A stretch of 44,123 bases of DNA from Thermoleophilaceae bacterium. GTDB taxonomy: Bacteria; Actinomycetota; Thermoleophilia; Solirubrobacterales; Thermoleophilaceae. The notes beneath the pieces were generated by a model. It was not told the origin of the DNA, ran no database searches, and was given only the letters and a program-made list of their open reading frames with translations. Made by a program: the position numbers and the translations under genes. The stretch is taken from the NCBI GenBank assembly GCA_040901445.1, contig JBBDYQ010000008.1:1-44123 (forward strand), written 5' to 3'. This document shows positions 25,367 through 33,341 of this stretch, in pieces; the stretch's first letter is position 1, and each line of letters begins with the position of its first letter.

Positions 25367-26545
25367 ATGTTGACCGTAATGCGAAATTGCTTGTCGGCGC
25401 GTCGGCTCCGCCGGATCGCGGCTATCTGTGTGGCCGCTGCGTTTGCGACGGTCGCGGCCGGTTGCGGCGGGGATGACGAAGACACTGCGGACAGTCCGAC
25501 TAGCGCCGCGGTCGTCAGCGACGCTCAGCGGATGATCGACGAGGCGAGGCAGCCTGTCACGTTCACACCGCCCGGAGACCCGATTGACATGTCGGAGCTC
25601 CGCGGCAAGACGATCGCGATCGTCGTCGTGACGATGCAGACCCCCACTCTCGCGGCCGTCGCGGGGGCGGCTCAGGAAGCCGCAGAGGTTGCCGGGCTGG
25701 AGACGACGCTCTTCGATGCAAAAGCCGACGTGCCTCGCATGATTCAGGGGGTCGAGGACGCGATCCGGCGGGCGGATGCGATGCTGCTCATCGGTATCCC
25801 GATCGCCGTCGTCCAAGACCAACTCGAGCAGGCGAAGGACGCCGGGATCCCCGCGGTTAGCGTCCTCAACAACCAGCCGGCTGCGAACGAGCCGGGGCAA
25901 GGCGCAGGACCCCTCGTGTACGCGAGCTCTGCACCGGACTTCCGCAAGGCCGGCCAGCTCGTGGCTTCCCAGGCGATAGTTGACACGGACGGAGAGGCAA
26001 ATGTCGAGATTTTCACGGCCAACGAGATCCAGCCGTCGGCGGACACGATCGTGGGCGGGATGATGAGCATGCTCGAGCGCTGCGAGGGCTGCGAGGTGTC
26101 GCAGAACAGCACGCCGCTGGATCAGTGGTTCACGCGACTCGCCCCGAAGGCGGAATCGATCATCCGTCGGAATCCCGAATTGAACTACATGCTGCCGATC
26201 TTCGACATCGCATCAGTGTTGATCACTCCAGCCATCGAGCGCTCCGGCGTGGCCGACAGGGTGAAGACCGCCAGCATCAACGGGACACCCGCCGCACTGC
26301 AGCTGATCCAGAGCGGAGATGTGGTCTCTGCCGACGTGGGGGCCTCGTCCAACCTGGTCGGCTGGCACTCCGTAGATCAGGCCGCGCGCGGCCTGCTCGG
26401 GCACGAACCGGGCGAGCCGACGATCCCGAGCCGGCTCCTCGATGACTCCACCCTCGAGGGCGAGGAGGTCGATGACTTCGACGCTCCCTACGGGGACGAC
26501 CTCGGATACCGCGAGGGGTTCCAGGAGCTTTGGGGTGTTCGGTGA
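25367..26545 (+). CDS. Periplasmic-binding-protein-type substrate-binding lipoprotein
   Basis: This 392-residue type I binding lipoprotein belongs to the ribose/galactose-binding class. The signal region has several Arg residues, then AAICVAAAFATVAAGC, with lipidation at the Cys near residue 32. The two-lobed fold begins at KTIAIVVVTMQTPTLAAVAGAA. DAMLLIGIPIAVVQDQ and AGIPAVSVLNNQP match the inter-lobe pattern. GAGGAGG at 25354-25360, 6 nt before ATG 25367, fixes the start; ATG 25364 is less well spaced. The C-terminal lobe has a Cys pair (ERCEGCEV) that may form a disulfide. It delivers substrate to the permease at 24276. The next 250 nt, up to the convergent MaoC-like gene, show no gene or clear terminator. 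Confidence 0.9.
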   Translation: MLTVMRNCLSARRLRRIAAICVAAAFATVAAGCGGDDEDTADSPTSAAVVSDAQRMIDEARQPVTFTPPGDPIDMSELRGKTIAIVVVTMQTPTLAAVAGAAQEAAEVAGLETTLFDAKADVPRMIQGVEDAIRRADAMLLIGIPIAVVQDQLEQAKDAGIPAVSVLNNQPAANEPGQGAGPLVYASSAPDFRKAGQLVASQAIVDTDGEANVEIFTANEIQPSADTIVGGMMSMLERCEGCEVSQNSTPLDQWFTRLAPKAESIIRRNPELNYMLPIFDIASVLITPAIERSGVADRVKTASINGTPAALQLIQSGDVVSADVGASSNLVGWHSVDQAARGLLGHEPGEPTIPSRLLDDSTLEGEEVDDFDAPYGDDLGYREGFQELWGVR

Positions 26546-26798
26546 GCCGCCAGCGACCCGCGCCCATGCGGGGCGGGATGTCCGGGACGGAGATGACGCG
26601 GTGAGCGGCAGCCGACGGGGCGATGCCGCGCGCCTCCTCTCAGGTCTGATAACCGCTCACGAACCCGCCGCGCCCAGCCGCCGCTGTACCCCGACGCTCG
26701 GCGGGGAAGGTGCCAGCGCAGCCGCCGCCAGCGCAGCCGTGGTTCGGGTGAGCGCCGGCGAGGTGCGGCGGCTGTCGTCGCACGAGGCGGGCGTCACC

Positions 26799-27296
26799 TC
26801 ACGGGGCAGAGGAGCTTCCGGCGGGGGTCGCAGGTGAGTAGATCGGGAACGGGTCGTGGCCGACAAGCAGATCCGTCGTTCCAAGGGCGACGATGGCACC
26901 GTCCTGCTTGAAGGTCCGGAGCATGAAGCTGACAAGCCCGCGCTTGCCTGAACGTGTGACGCGCTTTCCCTTGAGCGTGATCTCGGTGTAGATCGTGTCG
27001 CCGACGAAAACCGGCGCCTCCAGCGTGTAGCTACCGGCGACCTGACCGTGGCTCGTGCTCCGGAGGACATGTGCCAAGCCGCTCACCATCAGCGCGTGGA
27101 CTAGCTCGCCGTGAGCGACGCGCTGCCGGAACGGCCCAGCTCGCGTCGAGTACTCGTCGTTGAGGTGTGACGGGTGCAGGTTGCCGATCAGACCGCCGAG
27201 CAACACGAGGTGCGCCTCGGTCAGGGTGATCGGCTCGCTGAGATAGAGGAAGGAGTCGTTGATGTCGCTGTACGTCAGCCCTACGTCGGTGCTCAT
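26799..27296 (-). CDS. MaoC-like hotdog protein, copy 1
   Basis: This 165-residue single-hotdog protein of the MaoC/R-hydratase family acts on acyl-CoA thioesters. The hydratase motif, normally G-D-x-N-P-x-H, reads GNLHPSH. The catalytic Asp is thus Asn, while the His is kept. The following VAHGELVHALM and YTLEAPVFVGDTIYTEI segments fit the family well. AAGGAGG ends 7 nt before ATG 27296, fixing the start and excluding a longer frame. A close paralogue lies at 31725-32246 and shares the odd tail IYSPATPAG. It may be an inactive partner of another MaoC protein, or catalyse a reaction that does not need the Asp. A -10 box lies 64 nt upstream of the start. Confidence 0.9.
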   Translation of the reverse strand: MSTDVGLTYSDINDSFLYLSEPITLTEAHLVLLGGLIGNLHPSHLNDEYSTRAGPFRQRVAHGELVHALMVSGLAHVLRSTSHGQVAGSYTLEAPVFVGDTIYTEITLKGKRVTRSGKRGLVSFMLRTFKQDGAIVALGTTDLLVGHDPFPIYSPATPAGSSSAP

Positions 27297-27359
27297 TCGA
27301 GGCCTCCTTCGCTCACTAGCGAAACCTGCTGTGTGCTCAGACTCCGCGCCAACAGCGAA

Positions 27360-27365
27360 AGTATA
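27360..27365 (-). promoter_or_regulatory. -10 box (TATACT) upstream of MaoC-like copy 1
   Basis: TATACT on the minus strand, in the context CGTATACT, lies 64 nt before ATG 27296. No good -35 hexamer is found 16-18 nt further upstream (ACACAG or CACACA). The same CGTATACT core is used by the better promoter at 33312-33341, which drives the operon containing MaoC-like copy 2. This suggests related control of the two paralogues. Confidence 0.4.
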
Positions 27366-27474
27366 CGACGGTGCGCGCTTTACTGTGTGCGTTTCAGCGC
27401 TGCGCACATCGAGGATAGGGGGCCGCCATCCTGCCCGTCACGCGCTCCGGCGACAGAGGGAAGCGCGTGGCCAG

Positions 27475-28359
27475 TCAGGTGCCTTCGACGCGTGCGCGAG
27501 AAGGTCCTTGGGCCCCGAGGTCAAGGAGCCGCTCTGCGTTCTTCCAAAACACCTTCTCGATGATCTCGTCGGAATATCCGAGCGACTCCCAGCCCCGGAA
27601 GAGCCTCTCATAGGACAAGCTCGGATAGTCGCTACCGAACATCACCTTGTCCTGAAGACGCGTTCTGATCTCTCGCTTGAGCGCGTCGGGGAAGTACTCG
27701 GGACCCCATCCCGACAGCTCCCAGAAGACGTTGCTCTTGTGCAGGGTAATCGCGATCATCTCGTCGGTCCATGGCCAAGCCGGGTGCGCTGCGACGATCG
27801 TGAGGCTCGGAAAATCTGCAGCGAGATCATCGAGGGCGGGGAACGGCCGAGCATGCTTCAGACGCCGGCCCAGCCCACCGGGAAGGCCTGCTCCCATGCC
27901 GCTGAATCCGGCATCGACCATGATCGGCACGCCGTGGCCGCTGATTGTCTCCCACAGCGGGTACAAGCGTCGGTCGGCGACACTGAAGCCGCCGCAAATC
28001 GGGTGGAAATGGAACCCAAGCACGCCGAGCTCGGAGACCGCCCGCTCGGCCTCGACGATCGCCGCGTCGCCCTTCCAAGGGTCGACGGCGCCCCACACCT
28101 GCAGGATCACGTCCGAGTGCTTGTGCCTCAGGCCGGCGACGTAGTCATTGCCGCAGGGCGGCAGACCCGTGACCGTCTCGGTGTCGTGCGCGACGACAAT
28201 CGCTTCGACGCCTGCGCCTTCCAGCTCGGCAGTGAACTCCTCTTCGCTCTGCGGTTGCCAGGGCCGGCGCCAGTACTCGCGAAGAGCCTCGATGTACGGC
28301 TGCGTCGCGCGATACCACGGCTCCGTGTTCGGATGACAGTGGACGTCGATTCGCCTCAT
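27475..28359 (-). CDS. Amidohydrolase family 2 (ACMSD/resorcylate decarboxylase type)
   Basis: This 294-residue TIM-barrel metal enzyme has N-terminal metal motif DVHCHP (about residues 5-10), a mid-barrel VAAHPAW histidine (about 193) and the C-terminal FGSDYPSL aspartate (about 249). It belongs with 2-amino-3-carboxymuconate-semialdehyde decarboxylase, resorcylate decarboxylase and related hydrolases. The reaction could be decarboxylation or hydrolysis of a cyclic or aromatic acid. It starts at ATG 28359. Its stop is 179 nt upstream of the MaoC-like start, so they may or may not share an mRNA. It diverges from the Crp-type regulator gene across 234 nt (28360-28593), which probably holds the operator. 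Confidence 0.9.
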   Translation of the reverse strand: MRRIDVHCHPNTEPWYRATQPYIEALREYWRRPWQPQSEEEFTAELEGAGVEAIVVAHDTETVTGLPPCGNDYVAGLRHKHSDVILQVWGAVDPWKGDAAIVEAERAVSELGVLGFHFHPICGGFSVADRRLYPLWETISGHGVPIMVDAGFSGMGAGLPGGLGRRLKHARPFPALDDLAADFPSLTIVAAHPAWPWTDEMIAITLHKSNVFWELSGWGPEYFPDALKREIRTRLQDKVMFGSDYPSLSYERLFRGWESLGYSDEIIEKVFWKNAERLLDLGAQGPSRARVEGT

Positions 28360-28593
28360 CGTCGACCACCGCGGTCAGTCGGAGCGCGAGACTCGGCGCC
28401 AAACGAGAGGCGCAACCAAGTCGTAAGCGCCGGCGACGTCATAGGTGATCGCGAGGCTCAGGCCCGCCGGCAGCCATGCGATCCGCACAAAGCACCTCAT
28501 GATCATAGGCAAAACCGCTCCGCACGTCTGCGCGCAGCCATGGCGACTGTTTCACTGTGCCATGGGTTCGGCTTGTATCCTTAGGGGAAGACC

Positions 28594-29325
28594 GTGACGA
28601 GCTTCCCCGATCAAACGGTTGAGAAGGCGTGGACGAGCAGCTTCCTCTCGGAGCTGCCGTCCGCCTCTGCGCGGGATCTCCTCGCGCGCGTCTACCGGAT
28701 GGACGTCGCCGCCGGCCACGTTATCTACCCGGAGCTTCCAAAGCCCGAGCGCGGCTTCACCGCGCTCGTCCTGAGCGGCTTGGTGCGCGTGTACGTGACG
28801 TCGCCGAAGGGGCGCCGAATGACTACGCGCTACGCGCGCACGGGCGAAGTAATCGGGCTCCCTTCGCTGCTGCTCGGCGGCGCCCCGGTCGGGGTCGACG
28901 CGATAACGCCGGCGTCGCTGCTCCAGCTCGATGTCCCGACGGTGGTGCGGATGACGTCGACCAACGCGTCCTTCGCGGCCGCCGTGGCGCGCGAGCTCGC
29001 ACGACAGCTGATACGTGTCGAAGCGCTTCTCGCAGGCAACGTCTTCGGCACCGTGCGGGAGCGCGTTGCCCGGCATCTGCTTGCCCTGGCGGCGCCACAA
29101 GGCGAGCTCCAGGTGGCGGTCGTGAGCCAGCAGGAGCTGGCCGACTCGATCGGCTCCGTCCGCGAGGTCATCGGGCGGGTGCTGATTCAGTTCCGCGACG
29201 AAGGTCACGTGCGGCGCGACCGAACACAGATCGTCATCCTCGATCCGGAGGCGCTGGCGCGCGTCGCCGAGGGACGCGGATCAGACGTGGTCACCGGGCC
29301 CGATCCGTCGCGGGCGGGGGACTGA
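28594..29325 (+). CDS. Crp/Fnr-family transcriptional regulator
   Basis: This 243-residue regulator has an N-terminal cyclic-nucleotide-type sensor barrel (about 15-130: GFTALVLSGLVRVYV, TRYARTGEVIGLPSLLLGG). A dimer helix (about 125-160) leads to a winged helix-turn-helix with QQELADSIGSVREVIGRVL (about 180-198) as the DNA-reading part. There is no Cys cluster of the FNR type. GTG 28594 is preceded by AGGGGAAG, 3-5 nt upstream. It diverges from the amidohydrolase gene and likely controls it and perhaps neighbouring units. Its 3' end overlaps the convergent ligase gene by 35 nt, so the two transcripts are complementary there. The effector is unknown. Confidence 0.93.
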   Translation: MTSFPDQTVEKAWTSSFLSELPSASARDLLARVYRMDVAAGHVIYPELPKPERGFTALVLSGLVRVYVTSPKGRRMTTRYARTGEVIGLPSLLLGGAPVGVDAITPASLLQLDVPTVVRMTSTNASFAAAVARELARQLIRVEALLAGNVFGTVRERVARHLLALAAPQGELQVAVVSQQELADSIGSVREVIGRVLIQFRDEGHVRRDRTQIVILDPEALARVAEGRGSDVVTGPDPSRAGD

Positions 29326-30886
29326 GCGCGCGCCGGTTGATCTTCCCCGACGGGGTCTTCGGCAGCTCGTCGACGAACTGCACGTCGCGTGGATACTTGT
29401 GGGGTGAGAGCCGCGCGCGGACGAACTGCTTGAGGAGGTCCGCGAGCTCGGCGGACGGATCGCCACTCGCCACGACGTAAGCGCGCGGAAGCTGAAGCCC
29501 GGAGGCTTCGTAGCCTACGACGGCGCAGTCGGAGACATCGGGGTGCTCCCTCAGACAGGCCTCGATCTCGAGCGGCGCGACGAAGATGCCACCTACCTTG
29601 AGCAGCTCGTCAGCTCGTCCGCGGTACCAGAAGTAGCCGTCGGTGTCCCGCACGAAGACGTCGCCGGTGCGGATGTCGTCACCGAAGAACGTGCGCTTCG
29701 TCCTCTGGTGGTCTGCCCAGTAGAGGAGCCCGGTGCTCTCGCCGGAGACCCACAGCTCACCCTCCTCGCCGGCCGCCGCCTCCGTCCCATCCGGCCCGAC
29801 GATCCGCGCGCGGTAGCCGGGGACGACCTTGCCGACGCTCCCTGGACGGGCCTCTCCGGGTCGGTTCGAGATGTAGATGTGGTAGGCCTCGGAGGAGCCG
29901 ATTCCCTCGAGTACCTCGACGCCGAACGTCCGCAGCCACCGCTCGTGCACCTCCACGGGAAGCGCTTCGCCGGATGAGATGACGAGGCGGATGGACGACA
30001 GGTCCTGCTCTTCCGCGTCGCGGCTGTTCGCCATCGCGTTCATCATCGTTGGCACCTGGACCAGGATCGTCGGCCGGTGCCGTCGGATCAGCTCGAAGAG
30101 CACATCGGGCGTCGAACGCTCTGGGAAGATCACACCGGCCGCACCGACCCCGAAGGTGAAGAGGACCGTGGCGTCGCGCGCGTACCCGAAGAACAGCTTC
30201 GGCACCGGCATGACGATGTCGGATTCGCAGTAGCCGATGACGGCCTTCGCATAGCTCGCGAACGAGATCAGTGGGTCGTGGTGGCAGTGCACGGCGGCCT
30301 TCGGAGCCCCGGTGCTACCGGTCGTGAACTTCCAAAGCGCGATGTCGTCCTTCGACGTGTCGGCCGCGTCGAGCTCGTCCGCCACCGCCTGCGAGATCTC
30401 CGCGAGCGCCACCTCACCGGGTGCCAGGCCGGCGGGGCTGACCTCGCCAGCGACCACCCGGTAGCGGAGATGTGGGCACTCGTCGGCGATCGCGGCCACC
30501 TTTGCGCGCGTGGTCTCATCGACGATCACCACCCCCGCGCGCGTGTAGTTCAGGTAGTAGGCGTAGTCCTTCGGCTGGAGGAAGGTGTAGGTCTCGGCGA
30601 CGACCGCGCCGATCTTCAGCGTTCCATACCAGGCTGCCACGAAGTCGAGGCCGTCGGAAAGCGCGAGCAGGACGCGCTCGTCCGCCCTGACCTCCAGCGC
30701 CTGCAGGACGTTCCCGATCCGATTCGTCGCCCGCGCGACCTCGGCATACGTGTGCTTCCGGTCATCGACGTAGAGCGCGACCCGGCTCCCGCGACCCTCC
30801 TCGAGATGGCGGTCGACGAAGTAGGTGGCGAGGTTGAAGCGCTCTGGGATATCCTCGTAGGAGAGCAGTGTCCGCCCGCCGCTCAT
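29291..30886 (-). CDS. Benzoate-CoA-ligase-like AMP-dependent synthetase, copy 2
   Basis: This 531-residue CoA ligase is paralogous to the one at 13185-14789, sharing the opening (NLATYFVDRHLEEGRG against NISEYFLEQNVLAGRG) and the PVPKLFFGYAR segment. ATP-loop KFTTGSTGAPKAAVH lies near residues 190-204, GIGSSEAYHIYIS near 334, and the catalytic Lys in TPSGKINRRAL near the end. It is the last gene of a four-gene operon and overlaps the creatininase gene by 4 nt. The substrate should be a carboxylate similar to benzoate or phenylacetate. This suits the PaaX-type repressor upstream, because PaaX responds to an aryl-CoA. Confidence 0.92.
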   Translation of the reverse strand: MSGGRTLLSYEDIPERFNLATYFVDRHLEEGRGSRVALYVDDRKHTYAEVARATNRIGNVLQALEVRADERVLLALSDGLDFVAAWYGTLKIGAVVAETYTFLQPKDYAYYLNYTRAGVVIVDETTRAKVAAIADECPHLRYRVVAGEVSPAGLAPGEVALAEISQAVADELDAADTSKDDIALWKFTTGSTGAPKAAVHCHHDPLISFASYAKAVIGYCESDIVMPVPKLFFGYARDATVLFTFGVGAAGVIFPERSTPDVLFELIRRHRPTILVQVPTMMNAMANSRDAEEQDLSSIRLVISSGEALPVEVHERWLRTFGVEVLEGIGSSEAYHIYISNRPGEARPGSVGKVVPGYRARIVGPDGTEAAAGEEGELWVSGESTGLLYWADHQRTKRTFFGDDIRTGDVFVRDTDGYFWYRGRADELLKVGGIFVAPLEIEACLREHPDVSDCAVVGYEASGLQLPRAYVVASGDPSAELADLLKQFVRARLSPHKYPRDVQFVDELPKTPSGKINRRALSPPPATDRAR

Positions 30887-31728
30887 GCCGCCGATGGAGG
30901 CTCATTTGTCGCACCATCAGCAGCCGCGCGGGCGAAGCGGCCCGGAAGGTCGCGGCCTCCGTCGCCGCGGACGAGGTCGAGGATCACCTCGCCGAGCATC
31001 GCGACCAGCGTCTCGAACGATTGCTCGCCCTCAGTAGGGGTCGCGTCGGCCGGGCTGCCGTTGTAGGCCAGTGGGAGCCCCATCCGCTCGAAGTCGGCGA
31101 TCCCGGCACCGCCTGTCATCGCACCGAGATTGACCCGGTTCGGTGCGAGCCTTGGCAGGAGGTCGACCTTGACGAGATCGTCGCGCTCGGCCAGGATCAG
31201 AGACGTCTCGTACTGGCCGGCGTGGCTGCCTAGTTCCCGGAACTCGCGCGAAAGCCTCTCGGCACGGTAGCGGCGGGTGAGGTCGAGGAACCCTGGTATC
31301 GAGCCCGTGCGGCGCGCGATCTCGTCGATCGCGCCATGCAGCGTCCGCACGTGCTCGGGCTCGAAGTGGTTGTTCACGATGACGATGTAGCGGAATCCCT
31401 GCGAGATCAGGGATTCGCACAGCTCGACGAGGAGCGCGCGAAGCGTGCTCTCCTCGATATGGATCGTGCCCTTGAATCGCCCCGCGTACCTGGTGACCGC
31501 ATATGGCACGGTGGGGAGGATTCGCAGGTCGACGGGGTCCGCGAAGGTCTCGCTGACCCGAGTGGACATCCCAAGCGAGATCAGCGTGTCGGTGCCGAGT
31601 GGGAGGTGGGGCCCATGCGCCTCGACGGACCCAACGGGCAGCAGGAGCACGGGCCGCGCATCAGCGCTGAGTAGGGCCTCGACTTCCGGCGACGTAAGCT
31701 CCGCGAAGTAGCGCGAGTCTCCGCTCAA
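30883..31728 (-). CDS. Creatininase-family amidohydrolase with intact metal site
   Basis: This 281-residue creatininase-fold enzyme is a cytoplasmic metal-dependent hydrolase of amide or cyclic amidine bonds. All five ligands known for Pseudomonas creatininase are present at matching spacing: Glu36 and His38 in PVGSVEAHGPHLPLGTD, Asp47, then His121 and Glu123 in VNNHFEPEH. The downstream SHAGQYETSLILA segment is also conserved. It is a paralogue of the protein at 12326-13177, which has lost three of these ligands. ATG 31728 overlaps the MaoC-like stop by 4 nt, and its stop overlaps the ligase start by 4 nt. A role directly before CoA activation, for example releasing the acid to be ligated, is inferred from this order. 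Confidence 0.92.
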   Translation of the reverse strand: MSGDSRYFAELTSPEVEALLSADARPVLLLPVGSVEAHGPHLPLGTDTLISLGMSTRVSETFADPVDLRILPTVPYAVTRYAGRFKGTIHIEESTLRALLVELCESLISQGFRYIVIVNNHFEPEHVRTLHGAIDEIARRTGSIPGFLDLTRRYRAERLSREFRELGSHAGQYETSLILAERDDLVKVDLLPRLAPNRVNLGAMTGGAGIADFERMGLPLAYNGSPADATPTEGEQSFETLVAMLGEVILDLVRGDGGRDLPGRFARAAADGATNEPPSAA

Positions 31729-32246
31729 CTGACGGCGCGGCGCTTGGGCGTGGCCGCCGCGCCATCTGTCGAGCCGTGGGCGCCTCCGGCCGGGGTCGCT
31801 GGCGAGTAGATTTCGAGCGGCTCCCTTGCTACGAGAAAGTCCGCCGTGCCGTGCGCTACGCGCACGCCGTCTTGGTTGAACGTGCCCATCGCGAAGCGCG
31901 CGAAGCCGCGCTTGTCCGACTTCGTAAGCCGCTTGGTCTCCAAGGTGATCTCGGTGTAGATCGTGTCGCCCACGAACACCGGCGCCTCAAGCGTATAGCT
32001 GCCGCCCAGCTGGCCCTGGCTGGTCGCGCGGAGCACATCCGCGAACCCCGTGACCATCAGCGCATGCACGAGCTCTCCGTGCGCGACGCGGCGCTTGAAC
32101 GGGCCGACCCGCGTGGAGTACTCGTCGCTAAGGTGCGAGGGGTGGAGGTTCCCGATCAGGCCTCCGAGCAGCACGACATGTGCGTCCGTGACGGTGAGGG
32201 GGGCGCCCGCGAAGTGGAACCCGGAATCGAGCTCGTCGTAGGTCAC
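31725..32246 (-). CDS. MaoC-like hotdog protein, copy 2
   Basis: This 173-residue paralogue of the protein at 26799-27296 shares long identical runs such as VLLGGLIGNLHPSHL and YTLEAPVFVGDTIYTEI. Again the hydratase Asp is Asn (GNLHPSH), while the His is kept. Both copies end in IYSPATPAG, and here about 15 extra residues follow. I use GTG 32246, which overlaps the LLM oxidoreductase stop as GTGA. The frame continues upstream without a better start. It is the second gene of the operon 33271-29291. Since both copies share the substitution, it is likely to be functional rather than decay. Confidence 0.9.
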   Translation of the reverse strand: MTYDELDSGFHFAGAPLTVTDAHVVLLGGLIGNLHPSHLSDEYSTRVGPFKRRVAHGELVHALMVTGFADVLRATSQGQLGGSYTLEAPVFVGDTIYTEITLETKRLTKSDKRGFARFAMGTFNQDGVRVAHGTADFLVAREPLEIYSPATPAGGAHGSTDGAAATPKRRAVS

Positions 32247-33271
32247 GGCTTCCCCAGCCCGGCGGCGCTGGCGCACTCGGCGACCCTCGTGATCGCGGAG
32301 CGGAAGTCGGCTGTCATCTGATCCTTACGCGGAACCGGGTAGATGACCGGATAGATCCCGGCGGCGTCGTAGGCGGCGAGGTGCCGGCTCAGCTTGTCGT
32401 CATCGCCTGCCAGTGTGAGGTCCTCCGCCATCTGGGTCGAGACGAGCTCGACAGCGCCGGCCTGGTCGCCGCGGAGCCAAGCCTCGCGGATGGCGTCCGC
32501 CTCTTCGCCGTAGCCGGCGTCCGCGAGCACCCCGCGGTAGTGCGGGCTCGCCCCGTAGAACGCAACCCGCCGACGCAGCGGCGCGACCGCCTCCGGCGCC
32601 TTCGAATCGGCGGGCGGCGCAAGCGCCAGCGTCGCGACCAGTGGCTCGGCATCTTGTCGCTCGCCAGCGCTCCTCCCTTCCGCGAGCCAGGGCCGGACCT
32701 TGTCCTCAAGCCGGTTGACGGTTAGGAAGTTCGCCAGCACCCCGTCGGCGATCTCGCCCGCGAGCCGGGTCATCTTGGGATTCAGAGCGCCGATGTACAC
32801 CGACACCTCTTCTGCGGCCGGCTCTCGGATGTGGAAGCTGTCGATGGTGAAGAAGTCGCCGTCGTAGGAGACCCGCTCGCCGCGTATCAGCAGACGGACG
32901 ATCTCGACCGCCTCGCGCATACGCACGACGGGGCGCTCCACCGTGACTCCGTGACCCCGAGTCACGAAGCCGGTGCCGCCGAGGCCGACCGTGAGGAAGA
33001 AGCGGCCGCCGGAATAGTTCTGAAGCGTCGCCGAGCTCATCGCGAGCGTCGCCGGTGTGCGCGCGTAGATGCTCGTCAGCCCGGTCCCGATTCGGATCCG
33101 CTCGGTCGCTTGGCCGATGCGGTCGAGCGTCACGAACACGTCCCGGATGTTGTCCTCGGTGAGCCAGAACGCCTCGAATCCGAGGCTTTCGGCCAACTGT
33201 GCGTACTCGACGATGTCGTCCGGGCTCATCCCCGGATTGTTCGCCATGGTCACGCCCATGCGAAAGCTCAT
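32243..33271 (-). CDS. LLM-class F420-dependent oxidoreductase
   Basis: This 342-residue protein has the luciferase-like monooxygenase TIM barrel, of the subgroup resembling methylene-tetrahydromethanopterin reductase and other F420-dependent enzymes. Recognisable segments are the N-terminal strand and YAQLAESLGFEAFWLTED (about 22-39), RIRIGTGLTSIYARTP (about 68-83), SGGRFFLTVGLGGTGFV (about 96-112) and SVYIGALNPKMTRLAGEIADGV near 167. GAGGGC lies 7 nt before ATG 33271. It is the first gene of a four-gene operon with a clear promoter at 33312-33341. F420 supply is plausible because FO synthase is encoded at 40026. FMN use cannot be excluded by reading alone. Confidence 0.88.
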   Translation of the reverse strand: MSFRMGVTMANNPGMSPDDIVEYAQLAESLGFEAFWLTEDNIRDVFVTLDRIGQATERIRIGTGLTSIYARTPATLAMSSATLQNYSGGRFFLTVGLGGTGFVTRGHGVTVERPVVRMREAVEIVRLLIRGERVSYDGDFFTIDSFHIREPAAEEVSVYIGALNPKMTRLAGEIADGVLANFLTVNRLEDKVRPWLAEGRSAGERQDAEPLVATLALAPPADSKAPEAVAPLRRRVAFYGASPHYRGVLADAGYGEEADAIREAWLRGDQAGAVELVSTQMAEDLTLAGDDDKLSRHLAAYDAAGIYPVIYPVPRKDQMTADFRSAITRVAECASAAGLGKP

Positions 33272-33311
33272 AGTGATGCCCTCGTTGCTCGTTCCTGCAT
33301 GCCCGCAGAAT

Positions 33312-33341
33312 AGTATACGTGCCGCTGAAGTTCGTCGTCAA
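33312..33341 (-). promoter_or_regulatory. Promoter of the LLM-MaoC-creatininase-ligase operon
   Basis: On the minus strand, TTGACG (33341-33336) and TATACT (33317-33312) are 18 nt apart, each one base from consensus. Transcription would start near 33305, giving a leader of about 35 nt before ATG 33271. The -35 box overlaps the last codons of the PaaX-type gene. It is the best sigma-70-like promoter I see in the window. Confidence 0.65.

Noticed and set aside
26546-26798. Ala/Arg-rich frame after the binding protein gene
   Set aside because: Low-complexity composition, no start signal and no recognisable motif, lying between two convergent genes.
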